Source: Leptobrachium leishanense | Taxonomy: Eukaryota; Chordata; Amphibia; Anura; Megophryidae | Direction: 5' to 3' | Assembly: GCA_009667805.1 (NCBI GenBank) | Contig: CM019070.1 | Span: 59,834,735 to 59,898,734 of the forward strand | Length of the DNA stretch: 64,000 nucleotides | In this document: positions 43,351-55,868 of the stretch, one piece after another | Layout: each line of letters opens with the position of its first letter | How positions within the stretch are numbered: the stretch's first letter is position 1 | The notes under the pieces: model-generated | Database searches by the model: none | What the model was told of the DNA's origin: nothing | What the model saw: only the letters and a program-made list of their open reading frames with translations | Position numbers and translations under genes: made by a program

Positions 43351-44667
43351 CATTATCTTTTATTGAATTTCACATGAAGTTTTGTTTGACCGCTCCATGG
43401 GTCCTAGAGCACCCGTCTGACCATGAACTGGTTAAACCTATGAATGCACAGCTCTTCCCATGTTTACTGACTCACAGGCTTGCAATGATACACATACAGG
43501 AAGACTTGGCACTGTGCCTCCTGATTTTATGGCTTATGATACAAGCCTGCCTCGAGGTCAAGGAAGTGGAGTGCCTTGTCATCTTCTTGCATGGGTAGCC
43601 TATGGAAAGGTTGCCACCTTGTGGATGCAGCTGCAAATGATGCATCAAAAAAGTCGTGGATTGACACCGGCAACAGCTTCTGATGCATTTTTCCTGACAG
43701 ACTGTGCTCCTTGTTTTTTTAATGCGAGTCACAGAAAACTGACACGAGCATGATGCTAAATTGCACACAAGAATGGCACAAGTGCGCTGTTTTCCCCCAT
43801 GAAATACAACTATTTTTACCAAGTGTGTGAGGAAACTCTCAATCTGACATCTTTGATGCGTCGTCTGCAGCCACGTTCAAAGATGACATCGAAATGATAA
43901 TAAATCTGTGTTCTCGGCTTCTGATTACTGAGACATGAGGAAATGCGTTCCTCCTACTGGCTTCCTAATCGGAGGAACCGTTGCCGCAGCCGTCTGGCAC
44001 ACCACACCACACCACACCAGGAGAACATTTTGCTCACGTCACAGTAGCGCCGTCAAACATGTACGTACTGCTAAGCGACCTGGGGACGAAGCTGCCCTGG
44101 TCCGGGGCTGAAATCACATTAGCCTACAGCTACTGACGCCCAAGACTCTAATTCTCAGGTTTAGCACTTGTGCCACAGTCTCCTAACTCTGGGAATGTTG
44201 AGAGTAACCTGAGTGCACTTAGCTTAGTCAGCGTGTGCTCAAATTCACTACATGCTGAGCTGTCATCTGGGACATTGCTCAACATCATTTATTGTCCACT
44301 AAGCTAGAGCAGAGTCCTTCAGATCAATGAGGAATTTAAACAAGAGCTTAAACTGGGGGTATTCCCTGCATCCATGATAAATGGATATCCGTACAACAAC
44401 ATTCAATATCTGCATGTAAAGAATTCTATTTGGTCTAGATTGTTCTCTTCTGCCAATTCTCCAGACTTCACCCTTTAATGAATAGTCCTGTATGGGTTAT
44501 TCAATAAGCGACAAACTTACCATTAAAGGGTGAATTTCACTGTACGGTGCAATTTTGTGGCAGTTGAGTATTCAAAAAACTGTCAAAACAGCAAATACTG
44601 ACATTGACAGCGAGATACGGTGCAGTTCAGTGTTCTTTGGTACTAGTGAAATTGTCCCATAGAGAAT

Positions 44668-44858
44668 TTTTTTGAGAAAGTATTTTACCAGGAAGGATAC
44701 ATTCAGATTTCTCTCATTTTCAAGTATGTCCTGGGTGGCGAGTATGTACCGTTGGGTGTCTTGCCCAAGGACACTTACTAGAGAGGTGCTCGTCAGGATC
44801 GAACCCATGACTCTCTCCATGCAGAGCAGTGATGTTACCTCTACTCCACCCAGCTGTT
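44668..44858 (-). repeat. tRNA-derived SINE
   Basis: The minus strand begins with a tRNA-like head (gggtggagtagaggtaac, then B box GGTTCGATCC). A body with gtgtccttgggcaagacacc and a 3' part ggacatacttgaaaatgag...tatccttcctggtaaaatac follow. Shorter copies: 31241-31345, 47582-47656, 51352-51445. Confidence 0.75.
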
Positions 44859-46269
44859 ACCCATGGTTAATCTTAAAAAACGCCATAGTGTCAATGAAAT
44901 GGCCTGATTTTCGGTGGTTCAGTTCGACAGGCTTAAACAGGCGAATCCCATAGGATTCAATGTAAAAAACTATTAGTATTATTTATTATAATTTTTTATT
45001 AAAACCATTCTTTTTATTTTCAGTAAACAGTCTTTTTTATTGTTTTGGAACGTTTTGATGTATCTTTTAGGTAAAGTTTTTGATTTACGATTTCCTTTTA
45101 AAGTGATTTTTTAATTCTGTAACAGACTTTTTATTTTTATAGGATGTTTTTTTATTTCCACACATTTCCACACATTTTCATGCATTTTTATTGGTTTAAA
45201 CAACTTTTAAAAGAATAGCAGTGTTTAGTTTTTTTTTCTTTCTTTTTCTGCAGGTTGACGGCGCACTTTAGGGAGCCTGTGGTGAATAGTGAATTCCCCC
45301 ACAGGGTCGGCGAACTGGAATCGCCAAAGTGCGCCGAACCATAAAGCACTGAAATTTCACTGCAATTTTGGTGCTTTCAGTATAACTCCTTATAAAAAAA
45401 TTTCTGTAATGTACTTTCCAACGAGTTGAACCTACAGCTTATTGCAAAGCTACAGATGGCAATGGACCTCCACCAACGTCAAACGTACGGTTTTCTTCAC
45501 TTTGCTGGTTCCCTGGGATTCATTAAAAGTATATAAGTTTGTTTTTTCAAATGTTCCATTAAAGTTTGTTCTTCAGAGGAGTAATAATGGAAGTCTTATA
45601 TTTCTGAGGACGGTTTTAAGATTCAACATGTCAGACCTTTTAAACTAGAGCACAGCATATAATCAAAAACAGGGCTACAGAAAGAAACCGATGCATGACT
45701 GATACAGAACCGTTAAAAACTTTATTCGCGCTCTGTGAAAAAGGTGGAATGCAAATCATTTCACAGAAATCATGGGGCCTTCCTCCAGTGACCGTAAACC
45801 AGCCATAGTCTTCGTCTATCCTGTTTCCCATGGGTCAACATGGCCTCCATCACTGTAAACTGCTAGAAATGAAAATGCAGTACGTTCTGCTTTGATATTT
45901 TCTCATATGTGGCAACAAGAATTAACACTACCAAGAATGTTTATTTTTATAATACAGAGAACAGTGCTGAGTACACGACGGGCAATTCTGGGAGCTCCGA
46001 ACTCGAAAAGAAATGGTTCCCAAGACACAAATAAGTCTTTGCTGTTTATTAAACCGATGTAAGCACTAGGAATGCTGCATATTTTCCTGTTCAAAATCAC
46101 TCGTTTCCATTTATGTATTTAGTCTAAATTGCAATGATGTAATATCGGACAAGGGTCAAGAATGCAATTATGTTTGGAATCGCACGTTCTGTATTGTTGA
46201 GTTGACACGATATAGAATTAGAATTAAAATATATACATTATGATTAGTTTTTTGCAAAGATTCACTATT

Positions 46270-47215
46270 GATGTGGGATCTGGGATGTGTTTGAAAAGGG
46301 TCTAATTAGGGGTGAGGGTAGAAGAAGAATGCTTTAGTTTCTGGGGGTGGTCAACATGCCTGACAAGATTTGGAAGGAAAATGATTTAAGGTCTCAGGCC
46401 TTTGGAAGGAGAATGATTTAGGGCCCTATTACATTCCTCGCGCACATTTTTGCGTGTGCGCAAAGACGCGTTAACGCGAGGGACAAAACCCTTTTCGCTG
46501 AATGTCGTATTACAACGTCCGCGCAAAAAATGTGCGTTAACATTTAACACGGATGGACCTGCGTGAGCGTGATGAACTGTGCGCGTCCTATACTTAACAT
46601 TGTGAGCGCAAATGCGTTTGTGCGCTGGTGCGCGCATGGTATTACAATCTTAGCGCAAAATTTAACGGACGTTTGCGCGCATAATTTTAACGTCTTTGAA
46701 AAGCTGGTGGTAACGGCAAATTGTAACAACCTGACCGTAACAAACTGCGGATTCACAAGGAGAACGTCGATGCGCACTTTTTTTTTTACTAGATCTGTCA
46801 CAAATGACGGCCACTACCTTGTCTTCCGTCAAAACGTATGTCCGTTGAGCGCAGTCCGTAAAACAATGACGGACTCACGTCAAAAAATGCTTTAGGGTCT
46901 GGGGGTGTTGGAAGGAGAATACTTGAGGGTCTCGGCATTTGGAAGGCGAATGCTTTAGGGTATGGGTTACTAGGAATGCAAATACTTTAAGGTCTGAGAG
47001 CTTTTGCAGGGGAAGGTTTTAGGGTCTTGGCATTTGGAAGGAAAATTAATAAGGTTCTGAGGGTTTTGGAAGGGGAATTCTTTAGGTTCCGGAGGCTTTA
47101 GACAGGGAACATTTTAGGGTTTGAAGGTTTTAAAGGAGAATGCTTTAGAGTTTTGGAGCATGGAAGGACAAAGCTTTAAGGTCTGGGGGTTTTGGAAGGG
47201 GAAGTGTTTGGGGCC
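46270..47215. repeat. About 32-bp minisatellite interrupted by a MITE
   Basis: Units of the form ttggaaggggaatgctttag + ggtctgggggt, strongly diverged, occur at 46270-46422 and 46890-47215. The CpG-rich MITE at 46423-46890 splits the array. Confidence 0.65.
46423..46890. mobile_element. CpG-rich MITE, gggccctattaca family
   Basis: Begins gggccctattacattcctcg and shares internal phrases with 8218-8892 and 3410-3650. The right end is not well preserved. Confidence 0.5.
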
Positions 47216-47523
47216 AAAGTATTCCCCCCTGCCTTAAAATGTAAGTGGTTTACCAAGTTCTAAGCAGTGGAGCTAAAACATTAAAATTGCAAGGTTTGGC
47301 TGAACCAAAAAGCATTTCATATTTACCAAAAAACTCCACACCATTAAAAAAATACTTGCTAGAATAATATGACCATTCAAAACATGTATTACGGCACAAT
47401 AGATAATTAAACGTTGAGACATCATAAACTAGGAATTGTCAAGGATTGATTGTGAATCTTAAGGAGTTTGCCGTGAATATCCACAGAATGGATCGTTAAT
47501 GGTCACCCTGGGAAACCCCTTGA

Positions 47524-47745
47524 GCAGGGATCTCAAACTCTGGCACCCCAGATGTTAATTCCGTGCAATTTCCAGAATTATTTTATTTATTTAGAAAGGA
47601 TTTTCCCAGGAAGGATACATTGAGGTTTCTCTCATTTTCAAGTATGTCCTGGGACATAATTTCAATACAATATACGGACAGAGAATCTTGGGATTTCTAG
47701 TTCAGCAACATCTGAGGAACTGGAATTTGCGAATGCCAAGACACA
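47524..47745. repeat. hAT-type MITE relic with nested SINE piece
   Basis: Left part cagggatctcaaactctgg with atttccagaatta, right part gaatcttgggatttctag and cagcaacatctgagg, as in the 1510 and 2617 copies. The middle (47582-47656) is a SINE fragment on the minus strand. Confidence 0.5.
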
Positions 47746-48009
47746 TTCCCATGCAGGGCAGATTAATCACACAATCAGATGAGATCACTGACATCATTAA
47801 TACACTACCGACGGTCATCACAGCAATGACAATATATGGTAAATCTAGACAATTTATTCCAAAAAATGTTTGTTATTATCAGTAATATCCAAAAGACTAA
47901 GAGACCTTTTTAATATGTTCTAAAGGACCTTTTTTATTATTTAGACACAGACACAGAGGCCAGTTCACCTCTCTTCGGAAACTTTTTCCAACTTTTTCAT
48001 GGGGCTTCA

Positions 48010-48155
48010 AAGCCTCCATGTTCAGCGCACTACGGTGACCATTCACCGTATAGTGTGAATAGTGAACTCACAGAACTGTCAGCGAAATGGAATCGCTGAC
48101 CTGTGCTGAAGCGAAATGCACTGGAATTTCAGTGTTTAGTGAATAGACCCTTAAT
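48010..48155. repeat. MITE relic with attcac/gtgaatagac end
   Basis: Ends in cagtgtttagtgaatagaccc; internal inverted words gtcagcgaaatgg and atcgctgac. Similar ends occur at 45265-45400 and 58789-58945. Confidence 0.4.
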
Positions 48156-48690
48156 TTTCTTCAATGGACATGAAAATACTCCACATTGATGTTAATTCTC
48201 CACTCTATAGTGGTTCCTATAGGGTTGCCCAATACTACAAAGTTCTTTCTGAAGTAGTACATTATTATGAGAAGAAGAGACAATGTGTATAGTTCCAGTA
48301 TTAGGGGAACATGCTATTATTGTAAAGGCAAAGTTAGAAACAGGCTTGAATTGGCCAATATGGTAAACCGGACAAATGCCTAGTGGGCTGCGACAATCGG
48401 GTAACGAGCTTGCGAGGAAGTATCTAAGGATGTCCTCATCTGACCAATAAAGGGCTGACGATACGGTTTGGTGTAAATTTTTGAAAAAGTTTTTGACCAT
48501 ATTGTCTTTGTGTATGAGTCAATATGTCCAACAATGCCATTGCACCAGTTCGAAATATGGCATTCTGCCACCCTATAGGCCAATGAGGAGATCAAATGAT
48601 CTCCTTGTCCTGCCCAATACTGACAACACTGAATTCACTAACTTCTCAACTGTTCAGAGGGATTTTAAATGATGACCGGCATTTAGACAA

Positions 48691-49012
48691 TGTTACATAG
48701 TTACATAGGCTGAAAAAAGACATGCTTCCATCGGGTTCAGCCTCTCCCACATCACCTACTGCTGTTGATCCAAAAGAAGGCAAAAAACCCAGTCTGAAAT
48801 GCTTGCCAATATGCAACATACTGGGAAAAAATTCCTTTTTGACCCCAGAATAGGCAGTCAGATTTCTCCTTGGATCAAGAAGCTTAACCACATAATAAAT
48901 ATTATAACCCTTAATATTCTGTGTCTGCAGGTAGTCATCCAGTCGCTTTTTAAAAATCTGTACAGTCTCTGACCCAACCACCTCAACAGGCAGAGAATTC
49001 CACATGTTGAAA
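48691..49012 (-). mobile_element. CR1-like LINE 3' fragment, second family
   Basis: The minus strand encodes a reverse-transcriptase C-terminus (WNSLPVEVVGSETVQIFKKR) and ends in a ctatgtaactatgtaac tail. It differs from the 39487 family in 3' sequence. Confidence 0.7.
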
Positions 49013-49904
49013 CCAAGAACGCAGTATCATTACAGCAACGCAAAGCATGGCGACTATGGCTGGAATTAGATTAAAAGGAGCATGTTAAGAATAATGTATT
49101 TATGTGACTTTAATCTGGGGGCTTCTGGTTCAGTTTAAAGGTTAAATAGGAGAATTTAAGTTCAGGGTAAGGGGATCTTCAGCAGCTGGATTTCTGGTTT
49201 TAGGATTGCCTGACTTCAGGGTGTTGCTATTTCCAATATTTCTAGCTACTTTTGTATTCTTACAGCTGCAACAAAAGTGTTTTTCAACCTTTTTTGAAGA
49301 TCAAATGGTCTTGAAATCATCACAAAACTTGAAGATTTAGTGGTTTGTAAGGCATATTAACAGTAAATCTCCATTTATGTTTCAAAAATTTCATGCAATC
49401 ATTTTACTCCTCTGTAGTGTTTTCCTGTCTGTACCTAATCTTTTTTTCCTTGGGTGGCTGCTAATTTTGTTCTAAATGTTTGTAGTTCGTTTTACAACTA
49501 GCAGTATTCAAAGGAAGGTCGGGTACCCCCTATACAGTTGGGAAATGAAAGCTTTAGAAACCACCGTGAAGTGGTCTTTACGCTCCATTAATTAACGTAA
49601 ACTTCACGATCAGGCATTGGTTCCATATGTGAATCTGCTTTTCACATGGAATCTGGAAGACGCTGATTTGGTTTTCATTGACAATCATTTTACAAGCTTC
49701 AAAATATAAAAAACATTGACAGTCAGGCAGTATGTGATGTCTGCTTTCACTTGTTGATTTTTATGAAGCCGACATTGTTAGTTATTTTTACAGCCTCCAA
49801 AAATAGGAAATATGCTTCAAAAATTTGTGTCTTCAACAATGTTGGGCTTTGGGAGATAATCACTAATGCAGGCATGGACAGATGTAGGTCTACTGTATAT
49901 ACTG

Positions 49905-50041
49905 TATATTTTAAGCAAGCATGGGATAGGCATAAGGCTATCCTAAACAAAAGATAAATCCAGGTTAAGTATCCATGTAATTGGGCAGACTCGATGGGCC
50001 GAAAGGTTCTTATCTGCCGACATTTTTCTATGTTTCTATGT
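49905..50041 (+). mobile_element. CR1-like LINE 3' tail
   Basis: Plus-strand copy of the last 135 bp of the 39487-40775 family (caagcatgggataggcataa, cgaaaggttcttatctgccg), ending in tatgtttctatg. Confidence 0.8.
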
Positions 50042-50929
50042 TTACTGCATGAATTGGTCCGAGTGTCCACTTTGAGGTCCCCATCTTAATTTCATTGGAT
50101 GTTTTCTATGTGATTCATGATGAATAGCGTGATCCGTCATTGTCCACGTGCCCTTGCTGCCACCAATCCAATCATTGTGGATGTTACTGCTTGGGTTGTC
50201 ATATTAGCAATGACATTATCAATATATTGAACCAACTTTGACCTTCACAAGGAGACCAATACGGTAGCTCTTGGAGCCTTGATTGTACACTGCAATAGTG
50301 TCTTACATAATGTTATATCTTGTATAGGCGTGGAATAAATGCAAGGATCATATCTAGAGTGTAGTGGGAATGACGGCATTGACCCCTGTGATCTGGCAAC
50401 TGGGATTTTTTTCACAAGATGATGGGTCTCACCAATGACGGCTGGATATGGATAGTATCTGTCATAAATATTTCCATGAGGATAAGTTTATAGTTAATGT
50501 TAGACATGTCAGACATAGGTGGTTCTCCTTTAAAAGGGTTGATTTCCTATGTATTTAACCATTTCCTCGCCCCGGCAAACCGTTTCCACCTTGGCTTCCC
50601 CGCTGATTGGCCTTGCCTTTATCAGGACGCAGAAATGACACACACAACATTATGGTGGTATACCTGCGCTGCTTAGAGCTTGCACACATATTTTATTGAA
50701 ACGTGAGCAAAAGGAAGGTATCGTTGGGTAATAAGACCCCAGGAATGTTTATACGCAAAATATGACCTAGACACAAGTTGTTCTTGTGCATAGCTTATCT
50801 GTACATCATGCAGCTTATGTTCCTGATACAATCATAATGAAAACACTTTTTCTCTAAGGCAGAAGTATTAACTCTTTGCTACATCTCCTTAATGTTATAT
50901 AAGCTTATACTATATTATTGACACCTGTG

Positions 50930-51180
50930 TGTCATTCTGTGCATCGGTTTTAGAGCACGAGTCATTTTTGGATAGTGTGTCATTCTGTATTTCACTTTCG
51001 GAGCCCGGGCAGTATTCTGGGCATCATCTTTTTAGCTCGCTCTTCATTCTGTGCATCCTGTTTGGTGGATAATATATGCGTTTTGCATTTTTTCTTGAAT
51101 GATTTTGGAGCTTACGCTTCATTTGGGGCAACATTTTGGAGCATATTGCCCCACTGTGTACATCATTTTTCTAGTTGTCA
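50930..51180. repeat. Diverged tandem repeat, cattctgtgcatc unit
   Basis: Units of about 40 bp built on cattctgtgcatc and ttttggagc. The array resumes at 51575-51690 after intervening sequence that includes a SINE tail. Confidence 0.5.
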
Positions 51181-51351
51181 GGCGGCAGTACACCCATATG
51201 GCTTTTCTCCCAGAAACGCCACAGGACAGGAAGTTACTCTAACAAAAAAAGCAAAAAGATTAAAGGATATACCCTTCCACCCCTCTTGGCTCCTCCTCTG
51301 CCCCTATAACTTGCATTTTACTACTTTTGTATTTCTGTAACAACTCCAATG

Positions 51352-51445
51352 TTCTTGAACCAGGACATACTTGAAAACGAGAGAAATCTCAATGTATCCT
51401 TCCTGGTAAAATCCTTTATAAATAAATAAATAAATAAATAACAGC
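51352..51445 (+). repeat. SINE 3' end with (aata)n tail
   Basis: Carries accaggacatacttgaaaa and tgtatccttcctggtaaaat, then aaataaataaataaataa. This shows the native 3' tail of the SINE. Confidence 0.7.
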
Positions 51446-51950
51446 AACTGTTTTCCTACTATGCCCCAATAGTATTGACGCACACAAACACTGCTATCAC
51501 ATTCAGAAGGGAGGGAACTGTACTGCCGCTTGACCATGGGAAAGAAAATTAACGGTAAGAAAAAAAATTTTGTTTTAGAAAGTGCCTCATTCTGTGCATC
51601 ATTTGTTGAGCATATGCTCCATTCTGAGCATCTTTTTGGTGCATGTGCGCCATTCTGTGCATCAGTTTGGTGGAACTGCTTCACGATGGGTGTCAATTTG
51701 GTGAATTGTACTTTATATTTTAATACATTGCGGTTCGAAATATTGGAAACGGCCGGATATATTCAGAAGCTTCCTATATATCGAATCAATCTGATCTGAA
51801 ATGTCAGAAGCTTCCAATATTCCAAATTACCCGGAAGCGGGCAGTGCAAAATGCCGCGAGAAGCGTGAAATGCCGGTAACCACCAAGCAATCCAGTTTAA
51901 ATAAAAGGAGACCCACAGACATCTTCAGATTTCCCCCTTTTCACCCACAT

Positions 51951-51995
51951 ATTGACTGAGGAAGGCGCCAGAGCAGCGCCGAAACGCGTTTCAAT
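51951..51995 (+). ncRNA. Type I hammerhead ribozyme motif
   Basis: Stem I ATTGA pairs with TCAAT (5 bp). The core CTGAGGA fits CUGANGA, one extra A follows, stem II is GGCGC/GCGCC with a 7-base loop, then GAAA, self-complementary stem III ACGCGT, and T at the cleavage position (after 51990). Every core base is present; the extra A may reduce activity. No inverted arms were recognised around this copy. Confidence 0.65.
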
Positions 51996-52619
51996 CACTC
52001 TCCTATGTTATTCATTTATATTTTTTACTAAGCTTGTAATCGCCAATACATTTTTTATTATCTATATATTTATTCCATCTTCATTTCTAACAACCCCTTG
52101 TTGAGCCCACACAACAGGCCGCAAATGGGCAGATAATTTCTGTTCAGATACTGAGGAAGCAGCAGAGCAGCAGACCGCAGCTGACCAGACGATCATCTTT
52201 CAGGCATTGAGTAAGCAGAAAAAGAGGTTAAGGTGCTCACCAATGAGAAGTACCAGACGCCCATAAATTGAGCCTGGATTACTAAGGCTCCTTAATCGGT
52301 GAGTGTATACGAACCTCCCATTTTCTTATCATTTACCGTCTAATACTGTGCTATGAGAGCGCTGTCTCTCTTTTGTCTCCCCGTCTGAGGTAACAAGGTT
52401 GATGAAAGAAGGGCAGAGGCATTCCAATCCAGAGCCTGGACATATGAGGCTCTGGAATCTGTAAGTGCGATATTATCAAAATTTACGCTTTCTAGTGTAT
52501 CAAGACAATATTGCACTATTTTTTTCTCTCTTCTCTGTTTTCCATTTATACCGGAGTCCACCGTGACCACAGGAAGAATTGTCATAGTGAGGAGTAACCC
52601 GCAATACATGTGGAAAGGG

Positions 52620-54900
52620 TAACATTGATTAAATTATCGAGCACATTTGATGCACAACCCTTCACCTAGGAACTCCAGAAATCGTTACTAAGGACACTAG
52701 GATTAAAGTACGCATTGAACTCATAATTCATTTACACTGGACATTCGAATCAGGCCTTTGGCTCTGCTAATTTTAGCGATTCTGACGAATTTGCACTACA
52801 TTGCACTATATGCACTTTAATGTTGCATTTGCACTTTGTGTCACCATACGTACAGTATATGATATCACGAGAGCAATTTATATTGTGAGAAGTCACAACT
52901 GTATTATCTTGCAAGGTATATGTAGATATCTGGAAATTGGTATCTACCAGTCCGTGAAGTATTAACAGCAAATATCACTGTACGACTAATAGCCATTGCG
53001 CCGGTAGGAACCACCTCCCCTTTTTCCAAATTAGATGAGTCTGAAATATTCCTAAACGAACTGCGATTTTTGCATGTGGTCATGTCTAACACCTATCCTG
53101 TGCAAAAGGTAACACCACTAGAATGGGCCAGTGCTGGAGATCCCATGAATGCCCCAGTTTGTCTGATGGCCCATCCAGACCTTTCGATGATCCTAGATTA
53201 CAAAATATGTTTTGCAGATTTGTTAGAAAACTACACATGAGTATCAAGAGAACTTACACTAGAATACCGGATATACGTGCATACAGACTTTACACTTCTA
53301 GGTCAATCATGTCGTGGTAGGGGCTACAGTTGAGGTATAAATGTCCCTGGAATGAAACATAGTTGGCAGCCACCCAGCTACCCCACATCGACTCCTTGAG
53401 TTATTTCATTGGAAATAAAAATTGTTCAATCCTGTATGAAGGCTTAATAGTTAATTGGAAACAGTATCGAAATGTTTTCAGGTCAGTCACGTACATGGAT
53501 TACAGCATTTCTGCAAAACAGACAAATATTTGTGTATGCCAAACAATGCAAAGATACCACTGGTTTCACTGCCTTGTACAATTATGGAGCTATAAACAGG
53601 GCTAACACATGGGAGAGGGAACATTCGATATTACATGAAATCAGTTCCTTCTGCTTGTAAAGACGGGCCATAAATGGATGAACACACATGGTTTTCATAT
53701 AGAGCATCTGAGAAAAATAATTAAAAGCATAAAGGGGGAGAATAACTAGTAATTTTAAGGTCTGTATAGAAGTATCAGCGTTCTTACTGTGTCTGCTGTA
53801 ATCCTGTCCTGTAGATTGTAGTAGTGTATTACGACGTTTCCAATAAACCAAGAGAAAATCAAAACAGAGTATCCCTGAAACAAGAGAAAACGTGTATAGA
53901 AAAATACCCTATTCTTGTTCAAGTAAATGAACGTGACAGAATACTGATTAATCTGGTTTGATATGTGCTTGCTTGTTTTGTGTTACATGTTTTCTATGTA
54001 ATTTCATCAGTCATTCTGGGGTTTCCGCACATTGGGTTATGGTATCATAGATCTTTCAGGCTGAAGGTCATTTCAAGCCCTTTTACACTTGCGTCTACAT
54101 TTGTACTATTCCTGGACATTCCATACCCAGACTTCTTGTGCCTATATTTATGTTTTTAGAATGAAAGACCAAGCACTCAACATAATTTTTCATCCATGTT
54201 TTTAATTATTTTGCCTTGGCTCATACAGTATGACATGATCACATCTCTTGGTAAAAATGCAGTATGCATATTTGGCTTCTGGTATGGGGTCGGTTACACA
54301 AACGACTTCCTCTCTTGGCAAGTAATCCTGTTCCAATGCTTTTTCTGGATGATATCCTACCTAGATGGCCTGCTCTAACCTCGGTGGTAGAAAGAAAGAG
54401 GTCACGGAGGTTCGTCGGACATTGCCGCCCTCAATCAAACGCTGTCTAATGCTTCAACGTATGAAACATCTGTGCCGTTAATAACAGTGGTTTTCATTTA
54501 AAGTATTTTTTTTATTCTGTATTTTTTTAATTGTAATAGATAAGAAATAATGTTGGCATTTAGAGTTCCATTATATAATTTATTACACAAACACCTTCTA
54601 AATTAGCCTCAACAAATACACGTTGGTTAGACACACCTTACATGCACTCATAGGTCTTAAATATTAAATACTATTTAATCCGCTAATAGATATACTAGTA
54701 CTTCTTTAATTACCCCATCTCTTTTCTATCAGTTGGTGATGAAGAGGGAGGTAAAAAGAATAGGGACGCCTGACTGCAACCTATCATGATGTGTAGGGGG
54801 AGCAGATTGGGCACCAGTCAAAAGTGAACCTGTGTTGGTTGATACATGGCATTCAGCAAAGGGTAGTGGTAATAAAACAATACACTTTTTGCATCCCTGT
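52620..54900. other. No recognisable gene
   Basis: Several open frames of 60-90 codons, none resembling a known protein. No transposon ends seen. Confidence 0.4.
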
Positions 54901-54920
54901 CTATTTATGATACTTTCACC

Positions 54921-55400
54921 CAGGGCTCCAAATTTCAAGTCCCCAGCTACTAACCAGGCCATAAGAGTTACTCGCCACCAGTTGCACCACCTAACCCCTA
55001 CCCAGCCCTTAACTCTGCCCCTAAACACACACACTTAAATTATATTATGAAATTACACTATTCTAAATAAAACCTTTAACAAAGTTACAAAAATAACATT
55101 AATACCCAGTTATCAGACCCCAGATAGATGTATACCCAGTCATCAGACCCCAGTGTGAGCAGAGCGAGGAGGCAGGGAAACCCCTCTCCACCACCCTGCC
55201 AGTGACCGAGACAAGCTGGGTCAGGTTAGGCAGCTGTTCCCTGCCACCATGCAGCCTGGGGAAGGGGGACTGCACAGCGGCACTGTCGGAATACACAGCA
55301 CAAAATAATTTATTGTGCTGCCTGTGTGTGCATTTCCACTCGCCCTCACTTAATTTCCACTCACCAAATGCGAGTAGGCGAGTGGAAATTTTGAGCCCTG
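54921..55400. mobile_element. Non-autonomous hAT-like element
   Basis: Ends cagggctccaaatttc and gaaattttgagccctg, near-perfect inverses, with flanks ctttcacc and ccttaacc (6 of 8). No coding sequence. Confidence 0.6.
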
Positions 55401-55807
55401 CCTTAACCTTTTCTTTCAGTGTAAAATGCAGAAAAACACCATAGAATGGTTACTATCCTTAAGTCTTCAATTCTATCTGCTGTAATGAAATGGAGAGCTT
55501 CTGTGTACTTGTTCAGGATAGAGTTATATCATATTTGTGATGGCTGATGATGCTGGGACTCTCCCCACATGACTCGAATGAGTTCCTTTTGGATTGGCAT
55601 CCGAGAGGTCTTCATTCACTCTCTAATGGTCCTGTGTGGTGGGTGGGACATCTATCCTATAAAACAATAAGGGCTGGTGTGTCCGTCGCCAAAACCCTAC
55701 TGCGCATGCGCGCGCAACCTGCGGCGGTTGGCTGCGCGCGCATCCAACGGCCGTGGCACGCGCAAAGCACAGCACAGCGCCTCTCCAATGGATCGGATTT
55801 GTTTTCT

Positions 55808-55868
55808 GCATCTCCTCCTTGCCGGCCTCCATCTCCTCCTTGCTGGCCTGCATCTCCTCCGTGCCCGG
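55808..55868 (+). repeat. 19-bp tandem repeat at satellite border
   Basis: catctcctccttgccggcc and two near copies, immediately before the 20-bp satellite. Confidence 0.65.
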
